From a virus: a stretch of DNA of 35,632 bases. The notes beneath the pieces are model-generated. The model did no database searches. It was not told the DNA's origin and was given only the letters and a program-made list of their open reading frames with translations. The DNA lies in the IMG/VR virus record IMGVR_UViG_3300027686_000016, positions 1 to 35,632 of that record; one strand, 5' to 3'. This document shows positions 1 to 7,989 of the stretch, one piece after another. The position numbers were made by a program, and so were the translations under genes. The stretch's first letter is position 1; every line of letters begins with the position of its first letter.

Positions 1-73
1 CGTCAGACTTCAGAATTGCTCCACCACCTACTGATGCAAATGGTGAACCAGCAAAGCTTGTAAATCCAAACAT
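1..73 (-). CDS. Small phage protein, cut by the window edge
   Basis: An ATG at 73-71 overlaps the stop of the upstream fibre gene (TAATG) and the frame stays open to the edge, encoding MFGFTSFAGSPFASVGGGA and a few more residues, rich in Gly, Ser and Phe. If the window is circular, the frame meets TAG two codons past base 1, giving a 25-residue peptide followed at once by the ribosome-binding site of the gene at 35615. Position after the fibre genes suggests a virion or assembly role, but I recognise no family. Confidence 0.55.
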   Translation of the reverse strand, partial: MFGFTSFAGSPFASVGGGAILKSD

Positions 74-1884
74 TACTTAACTCTCTTTTCTAATGCGTCT
101 AATCTTTCTGTTAGTTTATCAATGATTTCATCTTTAGCATTTACTAATCCTTCTACCTCTTTTCTTGAATAAGCTATTACAGTAGATTTTATTATTTGCC
201 CGTCATCATCAATAACTAAATTAGGAGCTTCTCCTGTTGAGGTGTTTGCAACATCTGGCATCATGATTCTTCCATCAGTTAAAGCACCAACGCCTGTGTT
301 AGGAGTATTTACACCTCTTAACCATATGTCATTAAAGTCTGTACCATTATATCCAATTAAATTAACTGAGTTTGACTGTGATGTATTAACATAGAACCCA
401 TTATTGTTATTAGTAAAGTAAACATCATTGACTGATTCTGTCCATATATTGTCAGTACCCGGTTTAGGAAATGCTTGAAAAGCTACTTTAGCACCTGTAA
501 TTACTGTGCCTTGTCCTAACATTGGGGTCACATTCATTACAACATAATCACCTGTTACATCTTCAATGCTAACAAGTTCGTATCTTCCGTAGTTGGGTGA
601 TTGGACTTCATTAAGCACAATTGAATCACCAGGTTTAATAGCAGTGAATTGGCGCACATTTCCCGCTTCGTCAGTCTTAGATGCAAAGATTTGTGTTGCT
701 TCTGCATAGCTATATGTAAACAAAGCTACATTTTGTAAATACATATTTCCATCTCCAGGGTCTCTATTTGGAGCTTCTGGATAGTCAGCAGAATAAGCTG
801 AAGTAAAGAATATGCTATCTTGTAGCTCTGCTATATTTTCTGAGTTTTGTCCTACTTGTCCAGATAGTGTACCAATAGCTGATGTGTTACTAGATATATT
901 TCCTGTGTTAGTAGATATATTTCCTGTATTTGTTGAAATATTTGTTGTGTTTGTTGATACCTCTTCTGATAACTCACCAATAGCAAGAGCGTTATTCTCT
1001 GTTTTAATTGTGTTACTAGCTATATTAGATGAGTTTGTTGCAATGTTTCCATTGTTAGTAAGTATATCAGCAGTGTTTTTAGCGATATCAGATGAATTAG
1101 TTGTAATGTTATTTTCATTAGCAGTGATTGCATCGTCTTGTAAGCCTTGCTGTGTGTCTATTTCAGATTTAGTATATGTGTCTACAGGAGTAGGAAGTGC
1201 TGCAATAGCGTCAGTATTAGCTTGTATTTCAGTATTTTGAGCATTATCTATGGCATCTGATTCAGATTTAGTATAAGCATCTACAGGGGCTGGTAAAGCA
1301 GCAATAGCATCTGTGTTTGCATTTATTGCAATAGTGTTATTAGCTATAGCATCATCTTGTGTAGCCTGTGAAGCATTAACTTCTGCTTTAGTGTAAGTTG
1401 TTGCTTTATCAGCTTTTTCATCTAACAAGTCATCTGTCTGTGCTTTAGTATATATATCACCAGCATCAGCTACAGGGTCCCATTCACCATTCTTTCTGCC
1501 ATATAGAACATTATCTACAGGTGCATCAGGTATACCAGCACTGCCACCAATACTTGTCCATGTTTTATTAGTACGCCCATAAGTCTCACCGTCATCTGGT
1601 GCTTCATCTACCTTTGTAGCAATCTCAGTAGTATTGGCTGTTATTCTGTCAGCCTCTGTGTCTATGTCACCTGTGTTCTTATCTATACTTGTTTGTTGGT
1701 TGCTTATCTCAATTTGTTGTCTAGCTATTTCATCATTATTTTCTACAATAGCATCATCTTGTTTTTTCTGTTGAGCATCGATTTGTTCTTTAGTGTAGAC
1801 ATCTTCAACCTTACCTGTGAAAGCGGTTGTTTGTTTTGATTCATCTGGAAAGACAATTTCGTTTCCGTATATTTTAATTGCCAT
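73..1884 (-). CDS. Tail fibre protein with coiled-coil repeats
   Basis: A 603-residue probable receptor-binding fibre. Residues about 25-240 hold several copies of a repeat beginning YTK followed by E/Q, then D, Q-rich residues and DDAI. Residues about 250-350 are dominated by a short Asn/Thr/Ile/Ser repeat (units such as NISTNTG), typical of trimeric phage fibre shafts. The middle to C-terminal part (about 360-560) is non-repetitive and aromatic-rich, as expected of a globular receptor-binding region. The end (KDEIIDKLTERLDALEKRV) is a short heptad coiled coil. The start overlaps the stop of the preceding gene as TAATG with GAGG upstream. The fibre role is inferred from repeats and position; no enzyme motif was seen. 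Confidence 0.75.
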   Translation of the reverse strand: MAIKIYGNEIVFPDESKQTTAFTGKVEDVYTKEQIDAQQKKQDDAIVENNDEIARQQIEISNQQTSIDKNTGDIDTEADRITANTTEIATKVDEAPDDGETYGRTNKTWTSIGGSAGIPDAPVDNVLYGRKNGEWDPVADAGDIYTKAQTDDLLDEKADKATTYTKAEVNASQATQDDAIANNTIAINANTDAIAALPAPVDAYTKSESDAIDNAQNTEIQANTDAIAALPTPVDTYTKSEIDTQQGLQDDAITANENNITTNSSDIAKNTADILTNNGNIATNSSNIASNTIKTENNALAIGELSEEVSTNTTNISTNTGNISTNTGNISSNTSAIGTLSGQVGQNSENIAELQDSIFFTSAYSADYPEAPNRDPGDGNMYLQNVALFTYSYAEATQIFASKTDEAGNVRQFTAIKPGDSIVLNEVQSPNYGRYELVSIEDVTGDYVVMNVTPMLGQGTVITGAKVAFQAFPKPGTDNIWTESVNDVYFTNNNNGFYVNTSQSNSVNLIGYNGTDFNDIWLRGVNTPNTGVGALTDGRIMMPDVANTSTGEAPNLVIDDDGQIIKSTVIAYSRKEVEGLVNAKDEIIDKLTERLDALEKRVK

Positions 1885-3200
1885 TATTTAACCTCTTTTG
1901 TTTGTTTTAATGTGTCCCTTACCGTGCCGTCCCTCTCAACTAAGTTTTCAATAACTACAGCGTAAGCCTTTAATGAAAATGACCAAGCATAATTAACCTT
2001 TACAAATAATGGATTTGTAGTTACTTTTGCGTTTCCACCTTCTGCAACAATGCTCTTAATAAAGCCTGTGTATACTTTTTGTCCATCTTCTGCTGCGTAT
2101 ATAGTTATCTTTGCTGTGCGGCTTGTTTCATAGTCGTTAACATTCTTCCTTACTTGTTGTGCGTTATAAGCATTTAAGAAGTAAAACTCATCAGTTGTTG
2201 CTTGGAAGTCACTGTTTGTTACAAATTGGTTTTCATCAATTCCGCCATCAGTTCTTCTTGTTGCTTCTTTAATATATAATGATACTTTGTCCTGTCCTTT
2301 ATTTTGTAAGTCTACATAAAATTTAGTTGCTGCATCACTATTTTTAATTGGGTCAGACATACTTATTATTCTATGGTCACCCATATCTAAGTTGCCTTGC
2401 ATCTCAAAGCCTTCACCACCTGTAATAGGTAACGATGTACTTCCAATTAAGCTCTTTATTTGTCCTTGATTCATTATAGAACTATCGCCTATCTGTGTAC
2501 CAAAGTATTGTACTCCATCATTTTTTTCAGTATCTGTTTTTGAATAATGAAAATCTTTCAATAACGTTCTGCCGTTAGTTCCATCAATTCTACCCATTAT
2601 ACTGAAGGAACTGTAAGCAACATCTTGCGTAGGCTCATCAATAATCACTGAATCTTTAATAGTACCACCATCTACTTTAGATAGATATGTCTCTGCAATC
2701 TCTTTATTCTGAGCTTCCTCTATGTCTTTTATTTCATCTTTAGTATAAACATCTAATAGCTTGGCTAAATCACCTTCAGTTCCAGCAGTACCATCAACAA
2801 TAACTGCTTCAGTTATAACGACAGGTGAGGTAACTTGGTCGCTAGTTATGTTTTTAAATCTAGTATTAACATTTGGAAGTTGTATATTGCCATCAAGGTT
2901 TAAAAGCACACCCTTCTCTGCTGGGTACGTACAAAACACACTTGAATTACCTTTAAGGTCTAACAAAGCTCCAGTTGAAGAAGATAACAACGTTCTTGAC
3001 AACGTATCTGTTCCATCATTTATATACTGTCCTTGTCCTACTTCCCAAGATTCATCATTAGTAATACAGTAGTAAGTTTGTGAACCATTAGCAAGAGCAA
3101 CAAACCCTTGGTAACCTTCTTTAATGTCTGTTAAGATTAGTGTGCCTGTCCCTTCTGTCGAAGTCTCTTGGTATATTCGGTCCTTGATTGCTAATGCCAT
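1884..3200 (-). CDS. Tail fibre or tail-associated structural protein
   Basis: A 438-residue virion protein, probably a fibre or its adaptor. The N-terminal region (about 1-110) is beta-rich with many Gly/Thr pairs (TEGTGTLILTD), resembling the attachment domain found in fibre genes of marine podoviruses. Near residue 150 there is one copy of the YTKDEI repeat seen several times in the next gene, which links the two as parts of one fibre apparatus. Around residues 270-300 a segment (MGDHRIISMSDP then DAATKFYVD) matches a motif common in phage fibre shafts before coiled coils. Start ATG has AGGATAAT upstream and the stop overlaps the next start. Exact position in the particle is unknown. Confidence 0.65.
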   Translation of the reverse strand: MALAIKDRIYQETSTEGTGTLILTDIKEGYQGFVALANGSQTYYCITNDESWEVGQGQYINDGTDTLSRTLLSSSTGALLDLKGNSSVFCTYPAEKGVLLNLDGNIQLPNVNTRFKNITSDQVTSPVVITEAVIVDGTAGTEGDLAKLLDVYTKDEIKDIEEAQNKEIAETYLSKVDGGTIKDSVIIDEPTQDVAYSSFSIMGRIDGTNGRTLLKDFHYSKTDTEKNDGVQYFGTQIGDSSIMNQGQIKSLIGSTSLPITGGEGFEMQGNLDMGDHRIISMSDPIKNSDAATKFYVDLQNKGQDKVSLYIKEATRRTDGGIDENQFVTNSDFQATTDEFYFLNAYNAQQVRKNVNDYETSRTAKITIYAAEDGQKVYTGFIKSIVAEGGNAKVTTNPLFVKVNYAWSFSLKAYAVVIENLVERDGTVRDTLKQTKEVK

Positions 3201-3209
3201 TTTATTATC

Positions 3210-3596
3210 CTATGTTAATGTTAGTTGTAATTTGTTTACATCAATCTTAAATTGGTCACCAGAGAGTATCTCTTTAGCATTATCTAGTGCTGTGTAGTAA
3301 AGCATAAAGCCACCAGAAGGTGCATCCATGACTGATATCCAACCAACATTTCCCCAGTTACTTGTTGCTGTACTCCAATCAATTTGAGAGTCATTAGTAG
3401 CTACTCCATCTTTTGGAGCTGAAAACTTAACAACCTGTCTGTTGTATGATGCTGCGTCTACTTCGTTAGAAGAAAAACCAGCTTTGGTTGGGTCTGCCGT
3501 ATATAAACCTAAGTAAACTGCGGTTGGCGCTGTGTAAGATACGTCTCCGACGGTTGCCTTAACGAGTCTGTCTGCGAGGTAATTTGTAAAATCCAT
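3210..3596 (-). CDS. Small tail or fibre-associated structural protein
   Basis: A 128-residue protein that begins MDFTNYLADRLVKATVGDVSYTAP and continues into a YLGLYTADPT segment. This pattern (a short helix, then a beta-strand domain with an LGLYTADPT-like motif) is common in small phage tail-tip or fibre-associated proteins, but I cannot name the family with certainty. It lies between the head-tail adaptor and the fibre genes, with 9-nt spacers on both sides and AGGACAC before the ATG. A role in the tail is inferred from position and this resemblance. Confidence 0.5.
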   Translation of the reverse strand: MDFTNYLADRLVKATVGDVSYTAPTAVYLGLYTADPTKAGFSSNEVDAASYNRQVVKFSAPKDGVATNDSQIDWSTATSNWGNVGWISVMDAPSGGFMLYYTALDNAKEILSGDQFKIDVNKLQLTLT

Positions 3597-3604
3597 GTTG
3601 TGTC

Positions 3605-4219
3605 CTATGATATTTGAATTGAGAGTGGCTGAGCCGGGAATGTAGACTGTTCGTCTGATTTAGTAACTGATGCGAGTCCTTCTGCATACATTGCTTGCCA
3701 TGTAGCTAGTCTAGCATCATCAAGCAAGTAAGGAGCGCTCTCTGCAAGACTTGCATATAACAGTAAATCTGGGCATACATCTAAGTATTCGTTAGAAGGA
3801 TTAGTGTCTGATAGCACTTTTGGTATCTTATAGTAAGTCATATTTGCAGTTGTTGCGCCTGTTGGCTGTGGAGCTAGTACAAAGTTATCCGCAACTAGTG
3901 TGTAATTAACTGGATAGCCTTGCTGGCTATTGCCATTTCTTCTATAGAATTGTGATACTGTTTGGTATGTGAGTGGAATGATAGGGTTGGCAACCAAATG
4001 TAAATCTTGCATTTCCAAAAAATCTGCCGGTGTTGGAATCTCAAAGCCACTATCCATAGAATATGTGCTTTGTTGCAAAGTCTGTCTAAGTCGTAGATCA
4101 CGATTTAATCTTTTTTCAGCAAGACTAATAAACATAGGTATCTGAGTCGTCAAATCTTGACGGGCTAGATAGTCTGCAATATTTTGTTTTAAGTTCGTAT
4201 AACTTGTAAAAGCTGGCAT
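3605..4219 (-). CDS. Head-tail adaptor, SU10/P22 gp4-like
   Basis: A 204-residue protein of the kind that forms the adaptor ring below the portal and closes the filled head. The N-terminal half has the expected pattern: a helical segment with an AEKRLNRDLRLRQ motif, then beta strands containing PADFLEMQDLHL, and later a YY(K)IPKVLSDTNPSNEYLD region leading to helices at 150-190. This order is typical of the phage SU10 adaptor family. It sits right after the capsid gene module and one base before the next gene, the usual place for this protein. Family assignment is by pattern memory only. Confidence 0.7.
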   Translation of the reverse strand: MPAFTSYTNLKQNIADYLARQDLTTQIPMFISLAEKRLNRDLRLRQTLQQSTYSMDSGFEIPTPADFLEMQDLHLVANPIIPLTYQTVSQFYRRNGNSQQGYPVNYTLVADNFVLAPQPTGATTANMTYYKIPKVLSDTNPSNEYLDVCPDLLLYASLAESAPYLLDDARLATWQAMYAEGLASVTKSDEQSTFPAQPLSIQIS

Positions 4220-4537
4220 TTATAAGTGTCCCGGTTTTGTGCGAAAGTATAGGTTTTCAGGGTCGTTTAACCAAGCAAAGAAACGCTTTTGGTCTCGTAC
4301 CTCAAATCCCTTCATGACTCCTTGTTTATTCAATAAATCGACTGCTGCGAATGGTATACTGGCAACTTTATTGCCAAATAATTTGTCTGACCATTTGCTC
4401 TCCGCATTGTTGTATTCTTTTTTGTTCTGTTCTACAAGATCGCTTACGTCTTGTGATTGTTCAATAACAATTTCATCTTTTGCATTCAATCCCACCGATG
4501 TGGTTTTGTTTATATCTTTATCTGTAAATGATTTCAT
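4220..4537 (-). CDS. Conserved-looking protein next to the capsid gene
   Basis: A 105-residue, mostly hydrophilic protein with no signal peptide or membrane segment. The C-terminal half contains an Arg-Phe-Phe-Ala-Trp-Leu-Asn segment and ends RTKPGHL; the middle (about 20-60) is charged and helical. It is encoded between the capsid and adaptor genes, downstream of a stable UUCG hairpin, so a capsid-associated or morphogenesis role is likely. I do not recognise a defined family. Confidence 0.6.
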   Translation of the reverse strand: MKSFTDKDINKTTSVGLNAKDEIVIEQSQDVSDLVEQNKKEYNNAESKWSDKLFGNKVASIPFAAVDLLNKQGVMKGFEVRDQKRFFAWLNDPENLYFRTKPGHL

Positions 4538-4556
4538 ATTTTCCCTTAAAGGTAAT

Positions 4557-4570
4557 GCCCCCGAAGGGGC
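4557..4570 (-). terminator. UUCG-loop hairpin after the capsid gene
   Basis: On the minus strand GCCCC-TTCG-GGGGC forms a 5-bp GC stem with an extra-stable UUCG tetraloop, between the capsid stop codon and the next ATG. No T-run follows, so it is more likely a partial terminator, mRNA stabiliser or processing site than a full stop. Such a device would let capsid mRNA accumulate above the downstream genes. Confidence 0.5.
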
Positions 4571-4592
4571 TATTACTCACTTAATTTTTAGA

Positions 4593-5483
4593 TTAAGTTA
4601 AATCAGTCATCATAGCATGGGCTTCTTGGTTTTTACAAACCAAAGTCCATTCGACATTCATCATTGTTTTTTCTGAATCACCAGTTTTTGCTAACTTAGT
4701 CTGTTTAAACGGACGTAAATAAGCTATGTTAGCCATAGATGAATCAACAATAAATGATACTTCATCTGGACAGAATCTATCTGGAACTACGTTTAGTGTG
4801 CCAAAGTCTGACATGTAAACGTCTGCTGTTCCAACGATAGTTGTTGGCTTGTTACCAGGTGCCATAAATCGTTGTTCTGCAATCCCAGCAAATTTGCTAA
4901 CAGCCTGTTTAGTTGCCGGAGATACTAAAAACATTGTTGGCTCACCACCAGCAGTGTATGCTTTTAGCATTGCTTCGTTTAGGTTATCTTCTGTAGGAGC
5001 TGCACCAGCTGTGTCTACAACGTTAGTTGTAATCCAAGATTGTAATCCACCTAGTTTACGAGGTGTAGAATTGCTACCAGCATTTTGTGCTTGATCTGAC
5101 AGGACAATTGCTTCCATGTCTCGTTTTAGCTCTGATGATGCTTTAGCTAGTTGGTATGCTGTTTCTGTAGAACGACCAGCTTTGTCTACCACATTATCTG
5201 TTGTGGAAACGCTAATTACCTTGTCAGAAATCTGTGTATAGTTACCAACACGAGTTGTAGGAGTTAAAACTGCTGCCTCTGCATCAGCTCCCTCAATTTT
5301 AGCATTAGTAAGATCCACGTCAGAAAGTGAATCTGTTTGCCATTCGTGGTATGTATTTTTTGCTTTACTTCTACCCACTGTTGAAATAAACGGAGTAGTT
5401 GTAGGAGAAATCGAGTAGATTGCATCCTGTAAATCCTCTCTGATACCAACGGTATCGTAGGTTTTATATGTGTTTGCTGCCAT
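4593..5483 (-). CDS. Major capsid protein, SU10 (DUF5309) type
   Basis: A 296-residue HK97-fold capsid subunit of the family typified by phage SU10. The start has the family's usual look: a short N-terminus followed by EDLQDAIYSISPTTTPFIS, then a conserved YHEWQTDSL segment near residue 48, a TRVGNYTQI segment near 77, and a central SPATKQAVSKFAG region near 190. A C-terminal VEWTLVCKNQEAHA segment completes the pattern. Length fits the family. It follows the scaffold gene by 15 nt and has AAAAGGAAAC before the ATG. Family knowledge supports the function; the motifs are what I see. Confidence 0.85.
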   Translation of the reverse strand: MAANTYKTYDTVGIREDLQDAIYSISPTTTPFISTVGRSKAKNTYHEWQTDSLSDVDLTNAKIEGADAEAAVLTPTTRVGNYTQISDKVISVSTTDNVVDKAGRSTETAYQLAKASSELKRDMEAIVLSDQAQNAGSNSTPRKLGGLQSWITTNVVDTAGAAPTEDNLNEAMLKAYTAGGEPTMFLVSPATKQAVSKFAGIAEQRFMAPGNKPTTIVGTADVYMSDFGTLNVVPDRFCPDEVSFIVDSSMANIAYLRPFKQTKLAKTGDSEKTMMNVEWTLVCKNQEAHAMMTDLT

Positions 5484-5498
5484 TTTGTATGTTTCCTT

Positions 5499-6503
5499 TT
5501 AAATAAAGTTTTTGAATAACTCAGTAGCATCAGCAATAGTGCCTGACTCTTTGAGTCTGTTTTTCTGTTTGTTTACAGTTGAAATTTTAGCAACTTTGTT
5601 GCCTTTCTTGGCCATTTTTGGCGCATTAACTAATCTCTTATTAACGCTTGGGTTAGCTTTTTGTAGCTTATCCCATTGAGCTGCTTTATGCAGTACCATA
5701 ACGTGCCTGTGGTCATATACTTGTGCTAATTCTTGATCTGTAAATCCTATTGCTTTTCCATAGCTACGAATGTCTTTTTTGACTTGCTCGCTTTTCTTTG
5801 GATCAGAAAATTCCTTCATTTCAGAAACTAGAAGCTCTGCTTCATGAGCGACAACTTTAGCTTGATGCTGTGAAACTTGATGTCTCTGTGCGTAAGCTAA
5901 TTTATCTTGCTCGGCTGCAAGTAATTGCAACTTTTTGTTTTGTTCTGTTTTTTCCGCGGTCTTTATGCTCCACGCGATTGGATCGTTTTCTTTAAGGTCA
6001 GCCATATCCACACCATCATCACCTTGATTCTGTAATAATTGTTGGACTTGACTTAGTCGATGGGAGTATTCCTCTCTAAGTTGCATTGCTTCTTGGATTG
6101 CTCCAGCTTCAGCTTGTACTGCTTGTTTCTGTGCTGCTAGCTCTTGCGATTTTTTAGTGTAGTTAGAACCTTTTTGGTAGCCTTCCACTAACTCGTTAAA
6201 CGTTAACTCACGTTCTTCGCCATTAGCTTTAACTTTAAAAGTTTCTACCTCATCTGAGTCTTCCTCTTCATCCTCGTCAATAGAATCAGTTTCGTCCTCA
6301 TCAGACTCTTCATCTACTTCGTTGGATTCTGTTTCTTCCTCAATTTCCTCAGCATCTTCCTGAGTGTCTTCCTGTTCATTGTTAGTTACCTCTGGTTTGT
6401 CGTTAGACTCTTCAGCTTCTAATAGTTCAGTAAACACCGCTTCTGCATCTTTCGGAGTTTCAACTACTTCATTTGAAGTGTCATTGATTTGCTCATTTTC
6501 CAT
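5499..6503 (-). CDS. Capsid scaffolding protein
   Basis: A 334-residue protein with the usual scaffold profile. It has a very acidic N-terminal third (long Glu/Asp runs to about residue 90), then a short basic/hydrophobic patch (ERELTFNELVEGYQKGSNYTKKSQEL), a long Gln/Ala/Glu coiled coil from about 115 to 220, and a basic C-terminus (Lys-rich, 285-320) that could contact the capsid shell. It is directly upstream of the capsid gene. The YxKGxNYTKKxQELA stretch is common to scaffolds of this phage group. It lies downstream of a repeated intergenic element at 6583-6673 that may drive its expression. Confidence 0.75.
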   Translation of the reverse strand: MENEQINDTSNEVVETPKDAEAVFTELLEAEESNDKPEVTNNEQEDTQEDAEEIEEETESNEVDEESDEDETDSIDEDEEEDSDEVETFKVKANGEERELTFNELVEGYQKGSNYTKKSQELAAQKQAVQAEAGAIQEAMQLREEYSHRLSQVQQLLQNQGDDGVDMADLKENDPIAWSIKTAEKTEQNKKLQLLAAEQDKLAYAQRHQVSQHQAKVVAHEAELLVSEMKEFSDPKKSEQVKKDIRSYGKAIGFTDQELAQVYDHRHVMVLHKAAQWDKLQKANPSVNKRLVNAPKMAKKGNKVAKISTVNKQKNRLKESGTIADATELFKNFI

Positions 6504-6582
6504 CTTTTTTCTTCCTTTTTTTCACTAGAGTATGCTAGCGCATATATAGGCTAAATTGCCCATTTTTGTTCTATTTGGTTTT

Positions 6583-6673
6583 TAGGTAGGCTACCCCATC
6601 AAAAATAATTTAAATGGCTTGTAGGGCTTCTCACAACAATTTGCTACCTCTGGAACCCCTATAAAATGGGGCT
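6583..6673 (-). promoter_or_regulatory. Repeated intergenic element 1, copy upstream of scaffold
   Basis: About 91 nt, shared with 14922-15013. On the minus strand both copies start AGCCCCATT, share GAGA then GCC(C)TACAAG and CATTTAAAT, and end GGGTAGCCTA. Both lie after a stop codon and ahead of a new gene block (here the scaffold/capsid genes). The AT-rich CATTTAAAT core could be a promoter -10 region, but a processed RNA or terminator/antiterminator is also possible. The rest of the 178-nt gap (6504-6582) is AT-rich and shows nothing else clear. Confidence 0.55.
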
Positions 6674-6681
6674 GTCTATTT

Positions 6682-7140
6682 TTACGTAATTAATCCTCTC
6701 ATTGCATTTGCTGTGTCATTCATTCTAGTTTTTACACCTCCAAGTGAGGTTGTTCTATACTCATCATTATTTAAGAATTCTTGACTTGCTTCATCAAATC
6801 TTCCCTCATTAATAAGACTAATTGTCTTAGGACTTCCTGATAAACTTCCTCTAAACCAAGATCCTAACAAATGTTGTCTTGTTTCTAATGGTAAGTTATC
6901 AAATTCAGGTATTGCTTGTCTAATCTGTACTAATCTTTCATCTATATTGTTTTGTAGCTGAACATTTGCTTGTTCTTTAGTGATTGTATCACCTGGTTGC
7001 ACATCTTGACCATAGTTACCGTAACCAATAGTGTAATGCTCCTCACTATCGATAGGTTTGTATGCTTGCCCTCTAAATCCTTCTTTGTCCTGTATAAAGC
7101 CTAAATACTCGTTAGAGTTAAGTGATTCAGGCTGTTCTAC
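6682..7140 (-). CDS. GH24 lysozyme domain read by -1 frameshift
   Basis: A 152-residue open frame in the -1 frame after the gene at 7137-7757. It has no ATG, GTG or TTG between its upstream in-frame stop (TAA at 7152-7150) and the lysozyme core, so it must be entered by frameshifting, giving a fusion of about 358 residues. The domain is clear: KEGFRGQAY, then HYTIGYG, then DVQPGDTITKEQA, the pattern of T4/P22-type glycoside hydrolase 24. The likely catalytic triad is Glu20, Asp31 and Thr37 of this segment, with a two-residue insertion relative to the usual Glu-Asp spacing. The C-terminal part (LINEGRFDEASQEF, then GGVKTRMNDTANAM) also fits. It cuts peptidoglycan; as a fusion to a virion-type protein it may act at entry rather than only as an endolysin. 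A GTG at 7002 gives a shorter frame but would lack the catalytic residues. Confidence 0.8.
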   Translation of the reverse strand, partial: VEQPESLNSNEYLGFIQDKEGFRGQAYKPIDSEEHYTIGYGNYGQDVQPGDTITKEQANVQLQNNIDERLVQIRQAIPEFDNLPLETRQHLLGSWFRGSLSGSPKTISLINEGRFDEASQEFLNNDEYRTTSLGGVKTRMNDTANAMRGLIT

Positions 7141-7146
7141 TTTCCC
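7098..7146 (-). promoter_or_regulatory. Programmed -1 ribosomal frameshift signal
   Basis: The heptamer GGGAAAG (7146-7140) reads G GGA AAG in the zero frame and is followed directly by the TAG stop. Slippage by -1 re-pairs both tRNAs on GGG AAA and continues into the lysozyme frame. A spacer of 6 nt (7139-7134) leads to a 9-bp stem, AGCCTGAAT (7133-7125) with ATTTAGGCT (7106-7098, one G-U pair). Its 18-nt loop holds a second small hairpin ACTC-TAAC-GAGT. This is the same heptamer used in the phage lambda G/GT frameshift. Confidence 0.8.
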
Positions 7147-7757
7147 GCATTACCACCTAAATACCAAGGTATTTTATTTTTAGCTGCTTCTCTTAGTAAT
7201 TTCTCTTCTTCTGTTAAACTAGGATCAAATGCTTCACCTATAAGACTAGGAGGTGCATTGTAAGGTGTAGTTGTTGCAGCGTAATCAGTTTCATCTGTTG
7301 GTGTGTCATATGCTGGTGGCTGTGAAACAACACCGTAGTCTGGACCTATATTTGTGTTTATTGGTTGGTAATATTCTGTTTCTGGTCTTTCATATCCATT
7401 AGTAGATGTTTGATTAAAATTAACGCCTGTGCCATCACCTACTATGCCCTGTTGTGGTGCAGAACCATTAGGAAGATTACCTCCATAATTTGGTCCGATA
7501 GGTTGTTGGTATGTTGGTGTCATAATACCCGGATTCATTTGTTCTATTGGGTCTGGTGGTGGAGTATATGGTGCAGTAGGCTCTACTGTAGTATTAAACG
7601 TGTCAGTTCCTTCACCATAGACATTATTTAACAGTCCTTGTGGTTGTCCCATTGGAGTACCACCCATTAATGCTTGTGCATTTGCATGAGGATCATACAT
7701 CTTTGGTTGACTTTTAAGTGTGTCTAAGCCTTGGTTAAAGTAGTCTAGAAGTCCCAT
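7137..7757 (-). CDS. Pro/Gly/Tyr-rich virion-type protein, frameshift donor
   Basis: Zero-frame product of 206 residues from the ATG at 7757 (MGLLDYFNQGLDTLKSQ), which lies just after the stop of the upstream gene; a longer version from 7799 would overlap that gene. After an amphipathic N-terminus the protein is low-complexity, rich in Pro, Gly, Asn, Thr and Tyr (about 40-170), then has a charged helix (EEEKLLREAAKNK) and ends YLGGNAGK at the slippery heptamer. The low-complexity part looks like a flexible linker. By -1 frameshift it becomes the N-terminus of a lysozyme fusion. A structural or internal virion role is inferred from position between the giant protein and the scaffold. Confidence 0.7.
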   Translation of the reverse strand: MGLLDYFNQGLDTLKSQPKMYDPHANAQALMGGTPMGQPQGLLNNVYGEGTDTFNTTVEPTAPYTPPPDPIEQMNPGIMTPTYQQPIGPNYGGNLPNGSAPQQGIVGDGTGVNFNQTSTNGYERPETEYYQPINTNIGPDYGVVSQPPAYDTPTDETDYAATTTPYNAPPSLIGEAFDPSLTEEEKLLREAAKNKIPWYLGGNAGK

Positions 7758-7758
7758 A

Positions 7759-7989
7759 TTATCTGTCCCGTGTGTTGTTGTGTTTAATTTTAGAGTCACT
7801 TGCTAATGATTCCAAGTGTCCTACCAATTCATTTACTACCTTTACTTTCATGTAGCATATTTCCCTTATTTCTTTCTCTGTAACATCGCTGTTTAAGATG
7901 ATGTCTGTGTTTAGTTTAATTAGTTCTGTTATTGCTTCTTGGAATGACGAGTCATCCAGTATTACTTGTATTGCGTTTGAGTTAATCAT
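7759..7989 (-). CDS. Small helical protein of unknown function
   Basis: A 76-residue, mainly alpha-helical protein with alternating charged and aliphatic residues (LIKLNTDIILNSDVTEKEIREICYMKVKVVNEL) and a basic C-terminus. No membrane segment or metal motif. Its ATG overlaps the end of the giant gene by 8 nt and its stop sits 2 nt before the next ATG, so it is translated in the same operon as the virion genes. Function unknown; a small assembly partner is possible. Confidence 0.6.
   Translation of the reverse strand: MINSNAIQVILDDSSFQEAITELIKLNTDIILNSDVTEKEIREICYMKVKVVNELVGHLESLASDSKIKHNNTRDR

Noticed and set aside
4573-4592. T-rich rho-independent terminator after the capsid gene
   Set aside because: The UUCG hairpin is not followed by a T-run on the minus strand, so only a partial terminator or stabiliser is claimed.
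5264-5536. 90-codon frame overlapping the capsid gene start
   Set aside because: Shadow frame of the capsid gene; biased composition and no ribosome-binding site.
6682-7002. Separate short lysozyme-like gene from GTG at 7002
   Set aside because: It would lack the catalytic Glu, Asp and Thr, which lie upstream in the same open frame; the frame is best explained as the -1 frameshift extension.
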